Shown here one piece after another: positions 36,567 to 46,233 of a DNA stretch of 64,000 nt. The notes beneath the pieces are model-generated. The model searched no databases. It saw nothing but the letters and a program-made list of their open reading frames with translations, and had not been told where the DNA came from. The stretch lies in assembly GCA_022316685.1 (NCBI GenBank), contig JAKJHU010000039.1, forward strand, positions 248,001-312,000, given 5' to 3'. This DNA is from Progne subis subis (Eukaryota; Chordata; Aves; Passeriformes; Hirundinidae). A program made the translations under genes and the position numbers. The first letter of the stretch is position 1. Every line of letters starts with the position of its first letter.

Positions 36567-39500
36567 GTGCGGGAGGCGGGCGAACTTTCGTCCCTCCGGC
36601 CGGGGTCTGCGCCGGGGGGTGCGGGCACCGGCACCCGGCGGGGAGGGGGTGCTCCCCCGGCTCCGGGCGCTCGCTGCAGCCGCTCTCTTCTCCGCAGGTC
36701 GCTTCTCGGACTCGCACGCGCTGTCGGAGCTGGGTGAGTGGGCAGCGGGTCGGGGCCGCAGCTGTGCCCTTGCCCGGGTGCGTGCGGGTCTTGCTCCCCG
36801 GGCCCTGCTTTTGTCCATGACGGGCTGCCTTCTCGGGTAGCTCCTGGGAGGAATCTGTACATCTTGCTGCCCTCTTTCCCCTCGTCCCCTGTCGGGGACA
36901 GAGGCAGCAGGGCCGGTTTGGCTTGCTTTCTGTGCATCCATTCTGCGTTGTTCTCTTCCTTTTCCAGTGTACTCTGCCTCCAACCTCCTAGTGCTGTTAA
37001 ACGACTGGATTCTCCGAAAGGACCTGCAGCAAAGCCTGCCGGTGGTAAGGCTGGAGTGTGTGGGAGGACGATTTGGGACGCATGCTTCTCTCCTTGCAGG
37101 AGCTTTCAGGGAGTGTCTGTTGAAACTTAACAGGTCTTTGCTGTGGCCTCTCTTTGCGGTCAGGTATGGAGAAGCCAGAGGCAGCCTCTGAATGCAAGTA
37201 GAACAGCAGCCCTGTCCCGTAGCTCCTGGCTTGGAGGTGTGGCCGGAGCACTCCCTGGACCACAGAAATCAGGCCCTGACTTGCACCAGAAGCTTCACAG
37301 GCTTATTTGAGAAGCTCAGAACTTGGGCTAGGTAGGGGTGTTGATGAATAAACCATTGCTGTTTGCACAGCAGTGGCTCTGGAGCACTGAGGCTCTGATT
37401 CCATCTGTCAGACTCTTCCTTTGCATATAGTATTGAGTAAAAGAAATGTAAGCGCCTTGCTACTATGTATCTCTTGCATGAGCCCCAGGCCGGCTCCCAG
37501 CGTTGTTAAACCCTTTGGGGAATGGGGGAGAGGTTGTTTTTTTCCAGACAGGGCTCTTCTGTTACAAACCTGCACAGTGCGTGGGTTGGGTGCAGTCAGC
37601 TCCCTGAATGGAGCATCAGATGTGTAACAAATAGAAATGCAGAAGACTTGCTTCCCTGGTTAGAGTTGAATAGAATTTCAGCTGTATTGTCTTTATTGAT
37701 GCTTTTCAGTGGATTGACAGCAGTAGTAAGTTCCCGTGTGGAGAGCAGAGACCTAGACTGGAAGAGCACCCACTGTCTCGGGGTTCATGCCTGAAATCTA
37801 GACTGATGCTGTGTTCTGCCGGCATTCACTCTGGCGTGGCTTTGGACTCTGGGTCCCCTTCCATCTACTCCAAGCACACTCTCTCATCAGCTCTTATCCA
37901 GAGAGGAGGCTGTCTTGTGTCTCAGCTCTGGGATGAGGAGGAGGGGAGAGTTTTGCTGTGGAACTCAGGCACAGTGCCACAACCCAGGAGGCTATCCTGC
38001 TGTGTCAGTTTGGGTAGAGGCAATATGAAACACAGGTGTGATGTTCTCCCTGTTTTTGGAGTAGTAATTCCGTGTGATCCTGTGATGTCTCAGTCTGTCC
38101 CTGCTTGGAGGTAGATAAGTGGGCTTGTGTGTAGGCTCCAGCCACAGTGAAGACATTGCTTTTTGTTTCTGGAGCTGTGGCTTCAAGGCCATCCGGTGCT
38201 TATTTCAGAGGGTCCCACCAGACTGGGCTGTGTTTCTGCCCTCTTTAACTCCCAAGCAGAATCTGCATCCTGTCCCCCTCCTCCCCTCTGTGTTTTGCAG
38301 TCGCTGCCCCAGCAGAAGCTGCTGACCTGGCTGAGTGTGCTAGAATGCGTGGAGGTCTTTGCAGAGATGGGGACAGCCAGGGTGTGGGGGGAGATGGGCC
38401 GGTGGACCATCATTGTCCTCATCCAGCTGGCTAAGTAAGTGCTGCGGGCAGAGGGGAAGGGGCAGCGTGCGCTCGGAAAGGGGACCTGGAGGGCACTCCA
38501 TAGTACCCTGGAAAAATTCCCACACGGGACTGAGCTGCCAGTCCCTGAGGCTGGGGGAATTTGCAGCCCACAGTTTACTGGATTCTGTGCCACAGAAGGG
38601 AACACTTAGACCTCTCACCTTGCCAGTTCCTCTGAGGAGACCTGAGAGTTTCCCTCTTCTGTGGAAGCCATCACTCCAGTGTAACAGGAACCCAACTCCA
38701 CTAGTCTGGCATTGAAGACTTCCACATGTCTGTTCGACAGAGCCATCCTTCGTCTCCTGCTCCTGCTGTGGTACAAAGCTGGCATCCAGATGTCTCCTCC
38801 CATCGTGCCACTGAACAGGGAGAAGCAACAGCCTCTCCACCCTCAAGGTGAGCCCGTGGTGTTGTCATCATTGGCTTGGTGCCTTGCTGAGCCACATTTC
38901 TTGTCCTGCTAGGATTGCTCATGAGAGAAGTGGGTTGTGCAGCACATGGTACCGTACGGTGTCTATGCTCAAGGCTGTGTTGAACTTTGCACCCTTTGCA
39001 GAGGATGAGTTAGCTTAGTGGCAGGATTGTCCTGCTGTCTGGAAGGAGGGGATGGAGAAGTCTAAGCTGGGGATTTCTGGCTGAACCATGAGTCAGGCTG
39101 CATGTGCCCTGGTCTAATGGTGAGGAAAGAGGCCCTAGACCTGGGCAATGTCAGGCAGATTCACCTTTTCACTCTCTGCCTACTGTTAGGCCTTGCAGAA
39201 GGTCCAGTTTGCACTAGGTCATCCTTTTAGTCTGCTCTTCTTGGTGGCAGCATAGGAGCGGGTGCTGCCAGCTCTGGGGTGTGAAGTGTATTGCTTTGAA
39301 GCCTGACCCCTGTGGCTGTTTTCTTCTGCAGGCATGGAAGATAACTCCTCAGGGAAGGATCAGACCTATGTTGGCAGGCGTTCCAGCCGTGTTGTGCGCT
39401 CTCTACAGAGCAGTAAGTAACCGAGCCTGTTTCTCATCCTGAGCTGTTCCTGCCCTGTACCTTCATGGATGACATGGGTGTGAGCAGTAAAGGGTAGAAC

Positions 39501-42500
39501 CTTGTGTTGGGACATATCTTGCCAGTCACTGGGCCCACTGTGGGTAGGTGGAGGTATCAAAGCAACCAGAGATATGCTGCAAGGCTGGCACCTAAATTGT
39601 GTTTTCCCAAAGTGAGGTGTGCAACAGAGACAGCTCTTCATCATGGTTATGCTTTGAGGAGCATGGATCTTACAAGTACCTCTTCAAGCTTTCCTATTTC
39701 ACACCTTCACAGTGCAGAAAGCAGGGAAACATCATAGGAAGGGGTCCTGGTTTGGGCTGGGAGAGAATTAGTTTTCTTCCTGGTAACTGGTACAGCGCTG
39801 AGTTTTGGGTTTAGTATGAGAATAATGTTGCTAACATTATTATAACTGATATTGCAGGTTGTTGAGAAGTAGCGGTTACTCTAAGTCAAGGACTTTTCCG
39901 TTTCCTGGGTTCTGTTAGTGAGGAGATGCACAAAAAGTTGGGAGGGAGCACAGTCAGGATGGGTGACCTGAACTGGCCAAAGGGTTCTTTCATACCATAG
40001 AACATCATGCCCACTGTATGAACTGGGGGAGTTGGCTGGGCAGGGGCCAATCGCTGTTCGGGAATGGGATGGGCGTCAGTCTGGGGGTGGTGAACGGTTG
40101 TACATCACTTGTGTTTCTTGGGTTTTGTTATCTTCCTTTTCATTGCTGTTACTATTATTATTATTTTTGCTATTTTACCTTATTTCAATTATTAAACTCT
40201 TCTGTGTCAATGCAGGAGTTTCACCTTCTACTGATTCTTCTCCCCATCCAACCGGCCGGGGGGGCGGTGAAGGGCTCCAGGTGGAGCGAACTAGCAGTCG
40301 TGTGATAGCTAGTTTCCAGCTGGGACAAAGCTTTTATTTGTGTCAGTAACCAGACCTGCTTGTTTCAGCCCCTTCCCTGCAGTCGCGGCACTGGGGGTCC
40401 CCCCAGCAGAGGGAGGAATCGCAGAGCCGAAGAGCGGAGGAGATGAACCAGCCTCCCACTCCTCTGGGTCTCCAAGAAACCATCGCAGAATCCATCTACA
40501 TTACCCGCCCCCTGCTCCACCGTATCCTGCCTTTCTCCGTGCGGGCTCCCGCCGCTGGCGGTGCCAGCAGAGGGTGCTGCGGGCTCGGCCCGGGTGCGGG
40601 GCAGTGCCTCGCCTGCTCCGCTCCCTGCTCGGCTCTGCTTGGGCACGGGGCTCGGCACTCTTCTCTTTCTTACACTTCAGTGGCTGGCCTCAGCCACCGG
40701 AGCTGTGGGAGCAAGTCCTTCCAGCCCTTTTCCCCGGGGCCCCCAGCCCTGCCTTAGGGTGTGTTCGCCTGCACTTGGCACAACTTTGTGGGTATGCGGG
40801 CGATCACTTCTCTGCATGTCTCTTGTTAGGACTCTCATTGCTTCATTCCTTGACTGTGTTCCCTAGTATTGAGTTTAGGAGTATGGGGCCAGAGATCATG
40901 GAAGCCCTGGCTCCTCTCGGCAGTCCTGGACATCTCAAGGTCAGTCTGATGAAAAGTCTTTCTTGGTGCTTGGTTTGTTGGTGGCTGGGCATCACACTTC
41001 CCCATTCCCCAGTCCTGGGCAGGCCCTGCTGAGAGAAGTACACGCTGGGGCTGGTCTTTAGCTTGGGATTGACACATCTACAGCACTTACAGTGCTCTCT
41101 GTTCTGAGCTGGTGCAGGCTGCTCTGCGTGTAGCTGAGAGTGGAGGGCTTTGGAAACCTGCTTTCTTTTCCCTGCTGGCTGCTTTTGCTGTAACTTAGCT
41201 CTCTGCCCTCCTTCTTCCAGTCTGAGTTTGCTGAGTGATCTGAAAGACCTGAACAGGCGAGAGCGGGCAGAGCTGAGGCGACGAACCATGCTACTGCTGT
41301 ACTACCTGCTGAGATCTCCTTTCTATGACCGATATTCAGAGTAAGGGGCCCTTGCTGGGCTTTTGCTGAAAATTTCCCTTTTAACTGAAATAGCATCAGA
41401 GGACTGGGTGAGTGGATCTGAAGGTGTGTGGGTGCCTCTGACCGGGTTAATCTGAGCCCTTGTGTAACAGCTGCCATTGCTGTTTGTGTGTTCAACAGCT
41501 GGGGCAGGGGATGTCCAGCAGGACTTGTTCATACTCTCTCCCTTTCTAGGGGCAGGATCCTCCTCCTTCTGCGCTTGTTGGCTGATTATGTGCCTGGAGT
41601 TGGCTTCATCACACGTAAGTGGGTCCCACAGTTATATCCCCATTTCTGTCTGGTGAAGAAAAATGAGGGCTGTTGGGAACATTTGTCAGTTGGTTTCCAG
41701 TCTAGGAGAGGAATTGGGAAGTCCCTAGGGAGGTTAGCACTAGAGCACCTTGTGTTGATGCTTGAGTAATTTTTAAGTGCTGAAGAAAAATATTAATTGC
41801 TTCCTAGCTTGATGACAGTAGTAACCCTCTCTGTGCCCTGAGGCTGCAGAGCTTGGTGTCTGCCACCTAGGCTTGTTCTCCTGGGCTTCCTTTCTGCATG
41901 TCAGCTGGTACACCAGGGCCCCAACTTTGCAGCCCTGTTCAGAACTCTTTTCCTTGATCCCTAGTCTGCAGTGTGGACATGAGGGATAAGTGGGTGTCTG
42001 GAAGTATTGAACCAGGCAGAAACTGACTGTAAATCAAAGGGCCAAACCAGGTCTGTGTTCTAGTTCTTCATCCAGAGGATCCCTTTATTATAGGCCAGCA
42101 TTTCATTTCCCCCCACTCTTCCCCTGATGAAGCTGATAATCCTTTTGTGGAGTGATTCATGGCAATGATGTGACATTACATCAGCCTGGCATCATGGGCT
42201 TGCCCTTTCTTTGGGGAGGTCACAAAGCTGTTTAGATCAGGAGCCACTTCCTCCAGTTAGTGTTTTCAGAGAGGCTTTGAGGCCTGCATTAAGCCCCTGT
42301 GCAATGTAAGCATTTTTGCTCTACAGCAGATGCGTCTATGTTTGCACCTGCTCACTACTGCTGAGTTGTCTTCCCTCTTCCCTGTCACAGCAGTATTCTT
42401 CTGACTCTCTGCATGTGGGTTTTCCCCTTGCACATTGTAGACTCCCTTTCCCACTGGAGTTTGAACATGCCAGCTCTGAGGGAGTGGTTGGTGTCCCATA

Positions 42501-42803
42501 CCATGGCCATGCTGACCATGTTTCACACCCCTCTTGGTCCTGCTCTGATCACTGGCACCACATTGCAGCATTGCCTTTACATCTTGGCAAAAGTAACTCT
42601 TCTATTCTTGGGTTTATCTGAGTTGTGTAAGTGGAGATTGGGGGTTGTTTGGATCATAATGAGAAGTGGGGGTATACCCCATAGACACACAGCATTAAAC
42701 TGTTGCCTTTCTATATGTATGATCCCTCTGTTCTCTTGTTTCAGGGCCACTGATGGATTACTTGCCTGCTTGGCAGAAAATCTATTTCTATAACTGGGGC
42801 TGA
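36407..42803 (+). CDS. PEX16: PEX16 peroxisomal membrane biogenesis protein, 11 coding exons
   Basis: PEX16 is an integral peroxisomal (and ER) membrane protein that recruits PEX3 and helps insert membrane proteins during peroxisome formation. The coding exons are 36407-36566, 36698-36733, 36968-37044, 38301-38434, 38741-38847, 39332-39412, 40369-40521, 40867-40939, 41221-41340, 41550-41614 and 42745-42803. They join without a phase error into 354 residues (human 336). Landmarks are [101 protein letters not shown] and the C-terminal [14 protein letters not shown]. The extra length is an Ala/Arg-rich N-terminus ([16 protein letters not shown]). The ATG has a strong context (gcgccATGg). Membrane-spanning stretches fall in the middle of the protein. 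Confidence 0.97.
36698..36733 (+). CDS. PEX16: PEX16 exon 2 (36 bases)
   Basis: A micro-sized exon encoding [11 protein letters not shown] between ccgcag and gtgagt. The phases join exons 1 and 3. Confidence 0.93.
36968..37044 (+). CDS. PEX16: PEX16 exon 3
   Basis: [19 protein letters not shown], then QQSLPV before gtaagg. Confidence 0.95.
38301..38434 (+). CDS. PEX16: PEX16 exon 4
   Basis: [20 protein letters not shown], then [16 protein letters not shown]. Acceptor ttgcag; phase 2 end at gtaagt. Confidence 0.95.
38741..38847 (+). CDS. PEX16: PEX16 exon 5
   Basis: [20 protein letters not shown], then [15 protein letters not shown]. It includes a hydrophobic membrane segment. Confidence 0.95.
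39332..39412 (+). CDS. PEX16: PEX16 exon 6
   Basis: [19 protein letters not shown], then VVRSLQS: a polar loop conserved at YVGRRS. Confidence 0.94.
39743..40330 (+). mobile_element. Solo LTR of an ERVL-type endogenous retrovirus, passerine family
   Basis: The copy opens gtcctggtttgggctggga, then shows attagttttcttcctggtaa, agtatgagaataatgttgct, ggtgacctgaactggccaaa, ggggagttggctgggcaggg, an AT-rich ttattattattt tract and ATTAAA at 40191. It ends near tttccagctgggacaaag. This order matches a solo LTR family common in songbirds, recalled from memory. No internal retroviral region is present. It lies sense-oriented in PEX16 intron 6. Confidence 0.75.
40369..40521 (+). CDS. PEX16: PEX16 exon 7
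   Basis: [19 protein letters not shown], then [20 protein letters not shown]. The donor is the weak gtatcc, but phase 1 and the conserved continuation [12 protein letters not shown] in exon 8 require this end. Confidence 0.92.
40867..40939 (+). CDS. PEX16: PEX16 exon 8
   Basis: [20 protein letters not shown], then LDIS. Acceptor ccctag; phase 2 end at gtcagt. Confidence 0.93.
41221..41340 (+). CDS. PEX16: PEX16 exon 9
   Basis: [20 protein letters not shown], then [18 protein letters not shown]. Confidence 0.95.
41550..41614 (+). CDS. PEX16: PEX16 exon 10
   Basis: [19 protein letters not shown], then IT. Phase 1 end at gtaagt. Confidence 0.95.
42745..42803 (+). CDS. PEX16: PEX16 terminal coding exon 11
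   Basis: [18 protein letters not shown], then TGA at 42801-42803. The preceding intron is about 1.1 kb and holds no recognised feature. Confidence 0.95.
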
Positions 42804-43240
42804 TAAGAAGATGATTACTCTCTGCTAAAATCATGGCTGGACATTCCTAAGGAGAGCAAGCAGGCTGGGGGAGGGATGTTGATAATGTTTAATTTTCAGT
42901 TAAATCATAAATGAGAAGCTCCTGTTCTGCAGAGCGGGGAGGGGGTTGTATGCATTTTTTTTAACAGATCTAGGTGTGAATGATGGACGCTAAATATGTG
43001 GGGAGACCCTGGCCACCTATTTTGTCTGGACCATTGTGTGGCTGCAGTGATGGTGATGGGACAACCTCTTTTTTGAGGCACTTGATTTTTCTTCTTTTGT
43101 ATGGCTGTGCTGTAACCAAGCCAGGCAGCGCAGTGGTTTTTGGGGAGCACTGTCTCACATGTCAAGGCCCTGAGGTTGACCCACGACCTGCTTGTGTTGG
43201 CCGTGCCTGGTCCATCTGCTTGGAGCGGATTCGTCTGTCA

Positions 43241-43246
43241 AATAAA
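43241..43246 (+). terminator. PEX16: PEX16 poly(A) signal
   Basis: AATAAA about 440 bases after the stop, followed by a GT-rich stretch. A second AATAAA lies at 43651. Confidence 0.7.
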
Positions 43247-43265
43247 CTGACTGAATGGAGAGAAC

Positions 43266-44414
43266 TGAGCTGAAGGGCCTCTGCCTCTTTGCGTGGGATC
43301 CCTTGTATGTGGTTGCCAGCAGGTCTCTCTTTGTCGGAAAGAGCAGCTTTTGCAGTTGTCTACCCTGGGATGCTCTGTCCCTTAGAAGCCTTTTGCTCTG
43401 GCCTGTGTCAGTGAGTGCCCCACATGTTGCTCAGCTGGTGACTATAGCCTCTCTAATTCCCAGTGCCTGCCTCAGTCCCCAGAGTCCTGGGGTTCCCCTG
43501 GGGGTACACAGAGCTGCGGTGTGCAGGCTGCTTTCCTGGCACCTACTGTGTGTTAAAAGGTTTTGTGGAATGGCTGCCTGCCAGTGCTTGGGGGCTTGGC
43601 CAAGGGCGGAGGAGAAGTGATTAATCCAGCAAATCTGCTGTGCCATGTTTAATAAAGGGCCTAGGAGAGGCCTGTCTCTCCTCTAACAGGGGGACAGCTG
43701 AGGAACCAGTCTGCACAGTGAGCTTCTGTGCAAGTTCCCTTGGCCAGGACAAAGAGTCAGGCAGCTGGTGGCACTGGGCTGTCCCACATGCAGCCGTCTG
43801 GGCAGTGAGTGTTCCCCAGCGGGTGTCAGGAACATTCCTACCGGAACCATCCCTGAAGGATTCTCAAACTGCAGGGGTCACAGCCTTCTTGTCTCCGCAC
43901 TCACACACACACACGCCTCCCTCGCGGGCCACCGCAGTTGGGGACCACAGGACTTGGCCAGTGTGAGGGGTCTGTGTTGCCACCTCCGCTGGCAAGGCCC
44001 TGCAGCGTGGTAGGGCAGCACAGAGAAGCCATGACCAAGGAACTGTTGCTCCCTTTGCTCGTCTTTTAGCAGAGGAAGGTGCTGAAGTGTTGTCTCCTGG
44101 GTCAGTGGTTCTGAGATGAGATGCAAGGGTCTGCTATTGGAGGGTTTGAGAGGAAGGCACAAGCAGGTGCTGAGGGACAGGGACAGCCCTGGAGCGCTGA
44201 CTACACAGGGACATGCACCAGCACAGTGATGGCTCCGCAGCAGGCAGGGCCCAGGCAGAGGCAGCCCAGGACCTGAAGGGGACAAGGTAGGAGGGGACAG
44301 CAGCGGCAGCTGGGAGGGGCCATGTCCCTGCCCCACCCAGCAGGTGTCCTAGGTAACCAAGGTGACCCCTCTGTGACCTTGCTGCAGAACGAGTGGAACC
44401 GGTCAGTGTGCACC
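43266..44414. other. PEX16-FREY1 intergenic stretch
   Basis: Contains the extra AATAAA at 43651 and, from about 44200, the likely 5' region of FREY1. A possible acceptor (ttgctgcag) ends near 44387, so FREY1 may have an untranslated upstream exon. No repeat or other coding frame is recognised. Confidence 0.4.
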
Positions 44415-44482
44415 ATGCTGTGCTGCCTGCTGCTCCTCGCCTTGCTGCTGGGGGCTGCGCTCCCGCAGCCTGTGCGCGAGAG
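44415..44482 (+). CDS. FREY1: FREY1 exon 1 (signal sequence)
   Basis: ATG in a good context (caccATG), a Leu-rich hydrophobic core, then PQPVRE and a split Arg codon at gtgatg. Confidence 0.78.
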
Positions 44483-44985
44483 GTGATGGCACTTCCCTCC
44501 TCCTCGTCCTCCCTGCCCTGGTACCTGCAGGTACCCCAGGGCCCCTGACATGGGCTGGGACTTGCAGCACCAGGCCCAAGCTGTGCAGACTGGATGGAAG
44601 ATGCAGCACATGGGTGCTTTGGGTAAGTGCTGTAGGACCTTGGCTCACCCCTGGCCCTTGTTTTCCTCTGTAGGGACAGCTACACAGTTCCTGAGGATTT
44701 CTCTGCTCCCCTGGAGCTCCCACAGAAGCACTTTGGCCTGGTGGACGGTACAGTGCTCTCCCTGCCCCATGGAACTCCCTTTCCATGCACTCACCCTCCA
44801 GGTGGGTGGTTGTCCCAGAGGTAAGCCCGGCCTCTGCTGCACCCGCAGATTACGGCATCAAACCCAAGCAGCCTCGCTTCAGAACGCGGGTGACCCCGGA
44901 GCGGCCGGCGGAGCTGCGCAAAGCTCACAAAAACAAGCGCGACGGGCTGGACCTGCTGGAGTACTACGACGATGGGCACCTGTGA
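44415..44985 (+). CDS. FREY1: FREY1 (C11orf94)-like small secretory-pathway protein, three exons
   Basis: Three exons, 44415-44482, 44674-44747 and 44849-44985, join in phase to a 92-residue protein. The N-terminus MLCCLLLLALLLGAALP is a signal peptide or anchor. The rest is basic and ends RDGLDLLEYYDDGHL. Human C11orf94/FREY1 is about 98 residues, has the same layout and lies between MAPK8IP1 and PEX16, exactly as here. In mouse the protein is ER-resident in spermatids and stabilises IZUMO1, a sperm-egg fusion factor. The assignment rests on synteny, length, signal sequence and the acidic-aromatic C-terminus; direct alignment was not possible. Confidence 0.8.
44674..44747 (+). CDS. FREY1: FREY1 exon 2
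   Basis: DSYTVPEDFSAPLELPQKHF, then GLVD. Acceptor ctgtag after a T-rich tract; phase 1 end at gtacag. Confidence 0.78.
44849..44985 (+). CDS. FREY1: FREY1 exon 3
   Basis: YGIKPKQPRFRTRVTPERPA, then LRKAHKNKRDGLDLLEYYDD, with TGA at 44983-44985. It is the most conserved-looking part of the gene. Confidence 0.82.
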
Positions 44986-45224
44986 GCCAGCGTGGCCCCG
45001 TGCTCGTCACAGCCCAGCAGGTGAGGGCTGGAGCAACAGCTGCCAGAAGTCCCTTTGGATCATGGTATCATGTCTGGCCTCCCAGGCCTGCAGCCGGGGC
45101 TTTTGGACCAATACCAAGACGCTCCAGCTCCTCTCGGGGTCTCAAAGGAAAGAGAGAGCCAGGGCCCAAACCCCTTGTAGTGAGAAACAAACAGCACAGT
45201 AGCTCTGTTCCATGAACCATCATA

Positions 45225-45230
45225 TTTAAT
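45225..45230 (-). terminator. MAPK8IP1: MAPK8IP1 poly(A) signal
   Basis: tttaat on the plus strand gives ATTAAA on the minus strand, about 930 bases after the MAPK8IP1 stop and 240 bases from the end of the convergent FREY1 coding sequence. Confidence 0.6.
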
Positions 45231-45935
45231 AGTTGTTGCCATCACAGCAGATCCAGCTGAAGCACAGAGATCACTGGCTGCAGGGACCGGGACCGGGAGA
45301 ACTCTTCTACCTCCCTGGTGCTTCGCACAGCTCCCTGCAGCCTTTAGCCCTTCCCTGCCCCATTTCAGGCAGACACCCAGCTTTGTGCAGGGGCTGAGCC
45401 CCACTAAGCTGGGGAGCCCCTGCCCTGCCTCTGCCACCTGCACCTTGGGGGAGAGGGGAAAGGGGCAGAGAAAGGCTTCCCTCCCGAAGGTATAGTTACT
45501 GCAGGGAGGTATGAGGGGAATTTTTCTCCCTCCCCAGGGCACGGATACAGAGATGGAAGGGATGGGGATGGGGACAGAGGCAGGAGAAGGTTGTTTCATC
45601 TCATTCTGGCTCTGGCAGAGGAGATACTGGGGCTTCCTCTGCCACCCCTGCGCAGCAGCCATCTCCCCAGGGCCTGGCCGGGAGGTGATCCCATCTCCCA
45701 GGCAGGAGCCAGCACGTGGGTCTCGTTTTCTGTAGCTGCTACGTCATCATACCACAAGAGACTGACTCTGCCACCGCAATTAGAAGTCACTCCAGATGGA
45801 TGTGACGGGAAGCTGTGCCACAGTCACAAGGAGGAGATGCTGTCACCCCAGCCTGCAGCTGGAAGGGGCACGAGCACGCTACTGCCCCCACCAACTGCTC
45901 ATAAGCAGGGCACCCAGAGGGTGCTTCTCCAATAG

Positions 45936-45964
45936 AATAAACTAAGAGTATTTTGTACAATAAA
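45936..45964 (+). terminator. Two plus-strand AATAAA hexamers
   Basis: AATAAA at 45936 and 45959 are the first on the plus strand after FREY1. If FREY1 uses them, its 3' UTR overlaps the MAPK8IP1 3' UTR by about 700 bases in antisense. Confidence 0.3.
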
Positions 45965-46160
45965 CACAATTTGTCCAGCCCTCCCCCCTCCCGTCCCCCC
46001 AGCCCAAGGAAGGGGGTCACGAAAAGAGGCGGTGCTCCGTGCCCGGGGGAGCACTGCCCCGGGCCCACTCCTCCTCCAGGCTCAAAGCAGCTCTTGTCCA
46101 TGCACGACATGGGGAAGGGGCAAGTCTGCAGCCTGGCTGTGCAGGTGCCTGTGCCAGCCC

Positions 46161-46233
46161 CTACTCCAGGTAGATGTCCTCTGTGGGGCACGTGTACTCC
46201 ACATACTCCTTGTAGAATTGCTGGAAAGCCCTC
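46161..46233 (-). CDS. MAPK8IP1: MAPK8IP1 last exon 12
   Basis: [19 protein letters not shown], then IYLE and TAG at 46161-46163. The tail is the kinesin light chain-binding end known in JIP1. Confidence 0.96.

Larger units (their letters stand above)
35215..36760 (+). promoter_or_regulatory. PEX16: CpG island promoter of PEX16
   Basis: Very GC- and CpG-rich sequence spans the PEX16 start codon and first two exons. No TATA box is visible near the start. An ETS-type ccggaag lies at 36379-36385, 22 bases before the ATG, typical of housekeeping promoters. LARGE2 lies in the opposite orientation, so the island could act bidirectionally, though its own ATG exon is 16 kb away. Confidence 0.7.

Noticed and set aside
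35558..36820. 420-codon plus-strand frame and opposing frames over the PEX16 island
   Set aside because: CpG-island composition suppresses stop codons; the real PEX16 exon 1 is in a different reading with correct splice sites.
39743..40330. Complete endogenous retrovirus in PEX16
   Set aside because: Only LTR sequence is present; there is no gag, pol or env similarity and no second LTR.
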